From Micavibrio aeruginosavorus (lineage in GTDB: Bacteria > Pseudomonadota > Alphaproteobacteria > UBA9219): a stretch of DNA of 5,019 nucleotides. Within the stretch, counting starts at the first letter, position 1. Every line of letters starts with the position of its first letter. The stretch spans positions 1 to 5,019 of the forward strand of contig DYNT01000095.1 in the NCBI GenBank assembly GCA_020720905.1, given 5' to 3'. Of this stretch, positions 1 through 5,019 are shown piece after piece. The notes beneath the pieces are model-generated. The model saw nothing but the letters and a program-made list of their open reading frames with translations. It was not told the DNA's origin and did no database searches. Both the position numbers and the translations under genes were made by a program.

Positions 1-15
1 ATGCTGAATGCTCAT
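1..15 (-). CDS. Possible start of the next gene (5' end only)
   Basis: Reading leftward, the proS stop TAA is followed by one G and then an ATG, giving the five codons M-S-I-Q-H before the window ends. A stop-to-start gap of one base is typical of a translationally coupled gene. A weak purine-rich stretch (AAGAG, about nine bases before the ATG, inside the end of proS) could serve as ribosome binding site. In many alphaproteobacteria proS is followed by a lolC/lolE lipoprotein-export permease gene, and that would be my first guess. Five codons cannot establish that this is a gene at all, let alone its product. Confidence 0.3.
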
Positions 16-16
16 C

Positions 17-1555
17 TTAATACGCTCTTGCAAAGATAACATCTAGCGTGGCGGGTTGGCCAGTCAAAACGCAGGAGCCTTCGCGTCCGTCTTGATCAAA
101 CGGGATGCAGCGCACGGTCACGCCCAGCACGTCCAGTTTGGCGAGAGAGGTTTCATCGCCGCACCATTTGGCGCGGATAAAGCCTTGGCCGCCTGTGAAG
201 CCGCCGTCCTCGTCCTTGCTGAAATAGGCTTCGAACGCCGCCCAGTCCTTGATGTCGCGCACAAGGCGTGAGGCGCGGAAGGCCGCCGCCGCATCGAATA
301 GCGCTTGCTGAATCGTGGCCAGCTCTAGCCCGATGTTGCCGACAAACGTGCCGCGTTCCTCAAAGCGTTTGCCATCCTCCAGCTTATCGCGACGGGTGAC
401 GCAGACCTTGCCGCTGGCGATATCTTTCGCGCCAATCTCGACAATCAGCGGTGCGCCCTTTTTAATCCAGTCCCAACGCTTTTCGCTACTTTGGCTATCG
501 CGAGCATCGACCTTGACGCGCACGCTTTGTCCATCCAGCGTTTCGTTGAGCAAGTCAGCCTTCAGCTTTTCGCAGGAGGCCATGATTTCGTCCTTGGGGG
601 AGTCCTCGCGCAGAATCGGGATAATCACGACTTGATAGGGCGCGACGCGCGGCGGCATCTTCATGCCGTTATCATCGCCATGCGTCATGACCAAAGCGCC
701 AAGCAAGCGCGTGGACACGCCCCACGATGTCGTGTGAACGTATTCCAGTTGTCCTGTGCGGCTTTGGAATTGGATATTGCAAGCCTTGGCAAAGCTGTGC
801 CCCAGATAGTGCGATGTGCCCGCTTGCAACGCACGGCCATCTTGCATCATTGCTTCGATGCAATAGGTGTTGACCGCGCCTGGAAAACGCTCGGCGGCGA
901 TTTTCTCGCCCGTGATGACGGGGATGGCCAAAACGTCTTCGCAAAAGACGCGATAGACTTCCAGCATTTGCTTCGTCTCGCGCATCGCATCGTCCAGCGT
1001 TTCATGAGCCGTGTGGCCTTCTTGCCAAAGGAACTCTGCCGTGCGGAGCAGAATGCGTGGCCGCATTTCCCAGCGTGACACGTTCGCCCATTGGTTCAAA
1101 AGGAGAGGCAAATCGCGGTGGGATTGAATCCACTTGGCCATCGATTCACCGATGATGGTCTCAGAGGTCGGGCGGATGATAAGAGGCTCTTCCAACTCGC
1201 CATCGGGAACCAGCTTGCCTTCCGCATTTTTCGTCAGGCGGTGATGCGTGACGACGGCCATTTCCTTGGCAAAGCCTTCGACATGATCGGCCTCGCGCTG
1301 AAAGTAGCTGAGAGGAATATACAGGGGAAAATAATAATTTTCATGCCCCGTGTCTTTAAAGCGGCGATCCAAATCGTGCTGCATTTGCTCCCACGTGCCA
1401 TAACCCCATGCTTTCAGGATTTGGCAGCCGCGCACGCCCGACAGCTCGGCAATGTCTGAGGCGCGGACGATCTTTTGATACCACTCGTTATAGTTTTCCG
1501 CGCGAGTGGGCGAGATGGCGGTCTTGGGGGCTTTTTGCGGGGCTTTTGTGTTCAT
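17..1555 (-). CDS. proS: Prolyl-tRNA synthetase, archaeal/eukaryote-like class (ProS type 3)
   Basis: A cytoplasmic class II aminoacyl-tRNA synthetase that activates proline with ATP and loads it onto tRNA-Pro. The 512-residue protein shows the RPTSET block at 128-133, motif 2 starting near R161 (RWEMRPR), the proline-pocket segment TAEFLWQEGH at 172-181, and motif 3 around THGDDNGMKMPPRVAP at 291-306. The anticodon-binding domain follows from about 307 (QVVIIPI). A further C-terminal domain carries RCIPFDQ at 482-488 and ends in ARAY; a terminal tyrosine is a hallmark of this class. There is no room between motifs 2 and 3 for the roughly 180-residue INS editing domain of the long bacterial ProRS, so this protein should not clear Ala-tRNA-Pro by itself. 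Of the four zinc-ligand cysteines known in Thermus ProRS, only C465 and C495 appear to remain; the partner positions hold non-cysteines. The ATG is the only Met before residue 58 and fits the family N-terminus, although no clear Shine-Dalgarno precedes it. The family call is very secure. Confidence 0.97.
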   Translation of the reverse strand: MNTKAPQKAPKTAISPTRAENYNEWYQKIVRASDIAELSGVRGCQILKAWGYGTWEQMQHDLDRRFKDTGHENYYFPLYIPLSYFQREADHVEGFAKEMAVVTHHRLTKNAEGKLVPDGELEEPLIIRPTSETIIGESMAKWIQSHRDLPLLLNQWANVSRWEMRPRILLRTAEFLWQEGHTAHETLDDAMRETKQMLEVYRVFCEDVLAIPVITGEKIAAERFPGAVNTYCIEAMMQDGRALQAGTSHYLGHSFAKACNIQFQSRTGQLEYVHTTSWGVSTRLLGALVMTHGDDNGMKMPPRVAPYQVVIIPILREDSPKDEIMASCEKLKADLLNETLDGQSVRVKVDARDSQSSEKRWDWIKKGAPLIVEIGAKDIASGKVCVTRRDKLEDGKRFEERGTFVGNIGLELATIQQALFDAAAAFRASRLVRDIKDWAAFEAYFSKDEDGGFTGGQGFIRAKWCGDETSLAKLDVLGVTVRCIPFDQDGREGSCVLTGQPATLDVIFARAY

Positions 1556-1578
1556 GTTTAAACCATTACTGTCAAAAG

Positions 1579-1584
1579 ATTATA
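1579..1584 (-). promoter_or_regulatory. Candidate -10 element for proS
   Basis: On the minus strand this is a perfect TATAAT inside an AT-rich patch, ending 23 bases before the proS ATG. Transcription starting about seven bases further on would give a leader of roughly 17 bases. No hexamer resembling TTGACA lies at a spacing of 16-18 bases, and there is no extended -10 TG. A TTGACA does occur at 1570-1575, but it is downstream of the TATAAT and too close to the gene to act as its -35 box. Position and context favour a proS promoter, but a six-base AT-rich match alone is weak evidence. Confidence 0.4.
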
Positions 1585-1638
1585 TATCCTTTGCGCGTTA
1601 GATATTGGGAACAATCTGCCCGCAAGAACGCTGGAGTT

Positions 1639-1673
1639 CCCCTCCCCTCGCGGGAGGGGTTAGGGGAGGGGGA
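1639..1673. repeat. C/G-rich palindromic repeat unit, left copy
   Basis: An eight-base perfect stem, CCCCTCCC at 1639-1646 and GGGAGGGG at 1652-1659, closes a five-base loop (CTCGC). A second purine-rich arm, GGGGAGGGG at 1663-1671, can compete for pairing with the same pyrimidine tract at 1639-1647, so two folds exclude each other. The core CTCGCGGGAGGGGTTAGGGG resembles extragenic palindromes scattered in many alphaproteobacterial genomes; that likeness is from memory, not from a search. There is no T tract after the stem on either strand, so it is not a standard intrinsic terminator. Confidence 0.6.
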
Positions 1674-1734
1674 GTGAAGCTAGGCTGAAAACGTTGTGGT
1701 CAGGAATAAAATCCGATCATAAAGCGCCCAGTCG

Positions 1735-1804
1735 CTCTCCCCCCTCCCTTGCTCCCACCGCTTTCGCGATGGTCGCCGTCCCTCCCCGCGAGGGGGAGGG
1801 ATAC
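1735..1804. repeat. C/G-rich compound palindromic repeat unit, right copy
   Basis: Two hairpins lie side by side. The right one pairs TCCCTCCCC at 1779-1787 with GGGGAGGGA at 1793-1801, nine perfect base pairs around the loop GCGAG. The left one at 1755-1772 pairs CCA with TGG and CGC with GCG around the loop TTTC, with one C/A mismatch. An outer pyrimidine tract at 1738-1748 could alternatively pair with the G-rich arm at 1792-1797, forming a branched structure over the whole unit. The unit shares the C4-5/GCGAG/G4-5 palindrome style of the repeat near 1639 and probably belongs to the same kind of repeat. It has no coding content or transposase. Confidence 0.6.
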
Positions 1805-1895
1805 GATGCGGTATCATCGATCACCAAAAATCAAATTTAAAGCGCCTAGGGTATAGGAAAACAGATGATAGAATGAAGGGCGAAGCGGGGCAAGG

Positions 1896-1928
1896 GGAGA
1901 AACAGGCTGGTCGCAAAGAAAACAGCCC
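1896..1928 (-). terminator. Weak terminator-like hairpin after the small exported-protein gene
   Basis: About 11 bases past the stop, the minus-strand RNA can pair GGCUG (1927-1923) with CAGCC (1909-1905), extended by one G-U pair, around a 13-base loop. The next bases read UGUUUCUCC, an imperfect U-rich tail. Five or six pairs with a long loop is marginal for an intrinsic terminator. On the plus strand the same stem is followed by CTCTTTTTA, which is a better T tract, but no plus-strand gene ends here. Placement fits termination of the valS transcript; strength does not strongly support it. Confidence 0.25.
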
Positions 1929-1939
1929 TCTTTTTATGC

Positions 1940-2350
1940 CTATTTCGTTGGCTTCAAACACAAAACGGCCAGATTATCTTGCTGCGCATCGGAAAGGGGC
2001 TGTCCGTTAAAAAGGACTTGATCACCCCGCAAGGTCAGCGTGCCAAGCTGAATATCATTGCGCTGCATGGCCGAGGCGGGCAGGGCGGCGGCATCCATTT
2101 TCAAAAAGCTTATCAAATCGGCAGTCAGCGGGATGGTCAGCTCATCAGGCAGAGCCAAGGTGTTGGGGGTATCCAAATCCGCAGGCACAACCGCGCCCCC
2201 GTTGACGTCCACCCCCGCCTGATACGCGACATCCGCGCTGGGCGTGTGTTTGACAAGGGCTTGGCAAAACCGGTCATCAAGGGCGGGGGATGGCGCAGCA
2301 CTCGCGATGTTGGCGGCGAGGAGGATTGTTAAAAAAGACAAAACCTGCAT
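1940..2350 (-). CDS. Small predicted exported protein of unknown function
   Basis: A 136-residue protein that I cannot assign to a named family. Residues 1-18 look like a Sec signal peptide: a hydrophobic stretch (LSFLTILLAANIA) followed by an A-S-A motif at 16-18, with cleavage predicted before A19 or P20. No lipobox cysteine and no further membrane segment are seen, so the mature chain of about 118 residues is probably periplasmic. It has two cysteines, C29 and C131, near the two ends of the mature protein, which could form a disulfide. The middle carries HTPSADVAYQAGVDVNGG (35-52) and a later stretch TLTLRGDQVLFNGQPLSD (104-121). I have an impression that similar sequences occur in alphaproteobacteria, but no function comes with it. 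The start is well supported: AAGGA lies five bases before the ATG. It begins 17 bases after the valS stop, so it is likely translated from the valS message. It has no obvious role in tRNA charging. Confidence 0.85.
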   Translation of the reverse strand: MQVLSFLTILLAANIASAAPSPALDDRFCQALVKHTPSADVAYQAGVDVNGGAVVPADLDTPNTLALPDELTIPLTADLISFLKMDAAALPASAMQRNDIQLGTLTLRGDQVLFNGQPLSDAQQDNLAVLCLKPTK

Positions 2351-2351
2351 T

Positions 2352-2365
2352 TCTATCCTTATAGA
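2352..2365 (-). promoter_or_regulatory. Ribosome binding site of the small gene, in a hairpin loop
   Basis: Between the valS stop and the small gene's ATG the minus strand reads TCTAT-AAGG-ATAGA, a five-base inverted repeat with the Shine-Dalgarno core AAGG exactly in the four-base loop. The full AAGGA ends five bases before the ATG, a normal spacing, and this decides the start codon. The stem is almost all A-U and would be only marginally stable, so the site is presumably accessible. Confidence 0.6.
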
Positions 2366-2367
2366 GT

Positions 2368-5016
2368 CTACCCCTCCAGCCCTTTGCGTGCGGCATCGAG
2401 TTTGGCGATCATGGAGTCTGCGTTTTCCTTGCGCTCGCGGTGTTCGTCCAAGATGTCTTGCGGCGCACGGGAGACGAAGTTTTCGTTTTTCATTTTCGCA
2501 TCCACCTTTTTAATCTCGTCCTGCCATTTCGCGATTTCTTTGGCAAGGCGGGCTTTTTCCTGTGCGATGTCAATGACGCCTTCCAGTGGCAGGATCAGCG
2601 TCGCTTCGTCCACCACGGTTTGCGCGGCATTCTTGGCCGTGGTATCCGTGAGCGTCACGTCGCTGAGTCGCGCCATCTTTTTGATGATCGCGTCATGCGT
2701 GGCAAGGCGAGTCCGCGTTGCGGCGCTTGCGCCTTTGATCAAAAGCTTGATCTGCGCCCCCGCCGGAACGTTCAGCTCGGCGCGAACATTACGCACCGAC
2801 GTGATCAGACGCGTAACCCAATTCATCTCCGCGCCCGCGCTTTGATCAACCGCTATGGTAGAGGTTGGCCATGCCGTCGTGATGAGGAGCGTGCCGTCGC
2901 CGACGATTTGTTCCCATAATTCCTCGGTGATAAAGGGCATAAAGGGATGCAGGATCTTGAGCATTTGCGCCAGAGTCCACGCCGTTGTGGCCTTGGTTTC
3001 CACTGCAATGGCCGCGTCACTGCCTTCGGCCAGTAGGGGCTTGGTAAACTCTAAATACCAATCGCAAAACACGTTCCAGATAAACTCGTAAACCGCGTGG
3101 GTCGCCAAATCGAAGCGATAGGCATCCAAATGCGCGGCGACAGTATCGGCGGCGGCCAGCGTCTCGCCGATGATCCATTTGTTGACGGTGTGTTGAGCGC
3201 CTGCGGGAGCAAAGGCGGCGTCCCACGCGCAGCCATTCATTTGGCAAAACCGCGCCGCGTTCCACAGCTTGGTGGCAAAGTTGCGGCTGACCTCGATGCG
3301 CGAGGTGGCGAGTTTAATGTCGCGTCCCGGCGTGGAAAGGTTGGCCAGCGTAAAGCGCAGCGCGTCGCAACCATAGTGATCGATGGTGAGAAGCGGATCG
3401 ATGCTGTTGCCTTTCGACTTGGACATTTTCTGCCCTTTTTCATCGCGCACAAGGGCGTGCATATAGACGGTGTGGAACGGCACATCGCCCATAAAATGCA
3501 AGCCCAGCATCATCATGCGGGCGACCCAGAAAAAGATAATGTCAAAGCCTGTCACCAAAACGTCGGTCGGATAATAACGGCTTAATTCAGGAGTCTGCTC
3601 TGGCCAGCCGAGCGTAGAGAACGGCCACAGCGCCGAGGAAAACCATGTATCCAAAACGTCTTCATCGCGCCTTAGCGTGACGCGTTGGCCATAATGTTTT
3701 TCGGCTTGCGCTAAGGCTTCAGCTTCGTCATGCGCGACAAACACTTGCCCGTCTTCGCCATACCACGCGGGAATCTGATGCCCCCACCATAGCTGGCGCG
3801 AAATGCACCACGGCTCGATATTGCGCATCCACGCGTAATAGGTGTTCGTCCATTGCTCTGGCACAAACTTGGTCTTGCCGTCCTCCACGGCTTTCAGCGC
3901 AGGCGCAGCGAGAGTCTTGGCATCGCAATACCATTGCTCGGACAGCCACGGTTCGATGGGAACGCCCGACCTATCACCATGCGGGACGGTGTGAACGTGC
4001 GGCACAATTTGATCGAGAAGCCCAAGCTCTTCCATATCCGCGACGATTTGTTTGCGGGCGGCAAAACGCTCAAGGGCACGATATTTTTCTGGCGCGTTTT
4101 CGTTCAGGTGCGCGTGCGCGTCAAAGATATTGATGATCTCCAGCCCATGCCTTTTGCCAACGGCAAAATCGTTGAAGTCGTGCGCGGGGGTGATCTTCAC
4201 CGCGCCTGTGCCCTTTTCAGGATCGGCGTAATCGTCGCCAATAATGGGGATGAGGCGTCCGATCAGCGGCAGTTTCACCATCTTGCCAATCAAGTGCTTT
4301 AGTTTTTCATTGTCGGGATGAACGGCGACGGCGGTATCGCCCAGCATCGTTTCGGGGCGCGTGGTGGCAACGATGATAAACTCGTCCGTGCCATCAATCG
4401 GGTATTTGAAATGCCACAGGTTGCCTTTGACTTCTTTGGCCTCCACTTCCAAATCAGAAATGGCCGAGAGCATCTTGGGATCCCAGTTCACAAGGCGGTT
4501 GTCTTTGTAAATCAGGCCTTCTTTGTGGAGCTGCACAAAGACTTTGTTCACGGCCTTGTTCAGCGCGGGATCCATCGTAAAGCGCTCACGCGGCCAATCC
4601 AGCGATGCGCCAAGGCGGCGCAGCTGGCGCGTGATCGTGCCGCCGGACTCCGCTTTCCATTCCCAGACTTTCTCTAAAAACTTCTCACGCCCCATTTCGC
4701 GGCGGCTGACATTCGTGCCTTGCGCGGCCAGTTGACGCTCCACCACCAGTTGCGTCGCGATGCCCGCGTGATCCGTTCCCGGTTGCCACAACGTGTCCTT
4801 GCCCTTCATGCGCTGATAGCGGATAAGGGTGTCTTGGATCGTAAAGGTCAGGCCATGCCCCATATGCAGGCTGCCCGTCACGTTGGGCGGCGGGATCATG
4901 ATGCAATAGGGTGTGGCCTTCGATGTCGGATCGCAGGCGAACGCGCTGGCGGCCTCCCACTTGGGATACCATTTGGCTTCGGTGGCGGCGGGATCGTAGT
5001 TTTTCTCGATGGGCAT
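2368..5016 (-). CDS. valS: Valyl-tRNA synthetase
   Basis: A cytoplasmic class I aminoacyl-tRNA synthetase that charges tRNA-Val and hydrolyses mischarged threonine. The 882-residue protein has the nucleotide-binding signature PPPNVTGSLHMGH at 42-54 (HIGH motif HMGH at 51-54), GTDHAGIATQ at 80-89, and KMSKS at 530-534. The inserted CP1 editing domain spans roughly 200-350, with ATTRPETMLGDTAVAVHP at 217-234 and GTGAVKITPAHDFND at 269-283; D280 is the expected editing-site aspartate. The catalytic fold resumes with EPWCISRQLWWGHQIPAW at 401-418 and DVLDTWFSSALWPFS at 453-467. The anticodon-binding helical domain follows from about 610, and residues 815-880 are charged and helical, the tRNA-contacting coiled coil typical of ValRS. 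No domain is missing; it is somewhat shorter than the 951-residue E. coli enzyme. The start MPIEKNYDPAATEAKWY matches family N-termini. Only three bases precede the ATG here, so its promoter and any leader control are outside the window. It ends in TAG 17 bases before the small exported-protein gene. Confidence 0.98.
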   Translation of the reverse strand: MPIEKNYDPAATEAKWYPKWEAASAFACDPTSKATPYCIMIPPPNVTGSLHMGHGLTFTIQDTLIRYQRMKGKDTLWQPGTDHAGIATQLVVERQLAAQGTNVSRREMGREKFLEKVWEWKAESGGTITRQLRRLGASLDWPRERFTMDPALNKAVNKVFVQLHKEGLIYKDNRLVNWDPKMLSAISDLEVEAKEVKGNLWHFKYPIDGTDEFIIVATTRPETMLGDTAVAVHPDNEKLKHLIGKMVKLPLIGRLIPIIGDDYADPEKGTGAVKITPAHDFNDFAVGKRHGLEIINIFDAHAHLNENAPEKYRALERFAARKQIVADMEELGLLDQIVPHVHTVPHGDRSGVPIEPWLSEQWYCDAKTLAAPALKAVEDGKTKFVPEQWTNTYYAWMRNIEPWCISRQLWWGHQIPAWYGEDGQVFVAHDEAEALAQAEKHYGQRVTLRRDEDVLDTWFSSALWPFSTLGWPEQTPELSRYYPTDVLVTGFDIIFFWVARMMMLGLHFMGDVPFHTVYMHALVRDEKGQKMSKSKGNSIDPLLTIDHYGCDALRFTLANLSTPGRDIKLATSRIEVSRNFATKLWNAARFCQMNGCAWDAAFAPAGAQHTVNKWIIGETLAAADTVAAHLDAYRFDLATHAVYEFIWNVFCDWYLEFTKPLLAEGSDAAIAVETKATTAWTLAQMLKILHPFMPFITEELWEQIVGDGTLLITTAWPTSTIAVDQSAGAEMNWVTRLITSVRNVRAELNVPAGAQIKLLIKGASAATRTRLATHDAIIKKMARLSDVTLTDTTAKNAAQTVVDEATLILPLEGVIDIAQEKARLAKEIAKWQDEIKKVDAKMKNENFVSRAPQDILDEHRERKENADSMIAKLDAARKGLEG

Positions 5017-5019
5017 AGG

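Larger units (their letters stand above)
1556..1939. other. 384-base intergenic region without a credible gene
   Basis: This gap separates the small exported-protein gene from proS. From left to right it holds an AT-rich proS-proximal stretch with a TATAAT, a C/G-rich palindrome near 1639-1673, about 60 bases of ordinary sequence, a second compound C/G-rich palindrome near 1735-1804, an AT-rich patch around 1824-1842, and a weak hairpin next to the small gene's stop. I found no tRNA-like cloverleaf. The open frames crossing it are low-complexity readings of the repeats or antisense overhangs from proS, with no recognisable protein features. Confidence 0.7.

Noticed and set aside
491..1078. 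Long plus-strand open frame of 195 codons opposite proS
   Set aside because: It lies wholly antisense to a secure proS, has no recognisable domain, and is explained by codon bias of the real gene leaving the opposite strand open.
1570..1575. TTGACA on the minus strand as a proS -35 box
   Set aside because: It sits 14 bases before the ATG, so a matching -10 would fall inside or at the start of the coding region; no later start codon is plausible.
1408..1677. Plus-strand open frame of 89 codons running from proS into the repeat region
   Set aside because: Its end is a translation of the C/G-rich palindrome and its beginning is antisense to proS; there is no support as a gene.
1779..1801. Strong nine-pair hairpin as an intrinsic terminator
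   Set aside because: No T-rich tract follows the stem on either strand, so it fits an extragenic palindrome better than a terminator.
1800..1820. Short overlapping inverted repeats (GATAC/GTATC and CGATG/CATCG)
   Set aside because: Five-base arms that overlap each other are expected by chance, and no linked feature supports an operator.
1556..1939. Possible T-box or other riboswitch controlling proS
   Set aside because: No T-box sequence or specifier-loop arrangement was recognised, and the strong hairpins here look like repeat units rather than a terminator/antiterminator pair.
1979..2332. Plus-strand open frame of 117 codons opposite the small exported-protein gene
   Set aside because: The minus-strand gene has a signal peptide, a good ribosome binding site and close linkage to valS; the plus-strand frame has none of these and reads as Gly/Gln/Arg-rich shadow.
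3097..3585. Plus-strand open frame of 162 codons opposite valS
   Set aside because: It is antisense to the conserved catalytic core of valS and its translation has no protein-like motif or signal; a shadow frame.

Overview
The window carries three complete genes, all on the minus strand. In transcription order they are valS (valyl-tRNA synthetase), a small gene for a predicted exported protein of unknown function, and proS (prolyl-tRNA synthetase). A possible fourth gene starts one base after the proS stop and runs off the left edge. The moderately GC-rich DNA, the ValRS type and the GC-rich palindromes between genes suggest a Gram-negative bacterium. An alphaproteobacterium is my best guess, but this is inference: there is no rRNA or other strong taxonomic marker here.

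Right half (5016 to 1940): valS is full length, with only three bases upstream of its ATG inside the window, so its promoter and ribosome binding site are not visible. The small gene begins 17 bases after the valS stop with a good Shine-Dalgarno, so the two are very likely co-transcribed. It encodes a 136-residue protein with a clear signal peptide and two cysteines.

Middle (1939 to 1556): this 384-base stretch has no credible gene. It holds a weak terminator-like hairpin after the small gene, two C/G-rich palindromic repeat units of the kind often dispersed between genes in alphaproteobacteria, and an isolated perfect TATAAT just before proS. This is the most plausible transcription break in the window.

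Left part (1555 to 1): proS encodes a ProRS of the archaeal/eukaryote-like class. It has no INS editing insert between motifs 2 and 3, and it has the extra C-terminal domain ending in tyrosine. That domain's zinc site looks partly lost. Both synthetases act in the cytoplasm to charge tRNA for translation; nothing in the sequence links the small exported protein to that job. I see no mobile-element gene, CRISPR array, tRNA or clearly new system: this is mostly housekeeping DNA with a few details worth checking.
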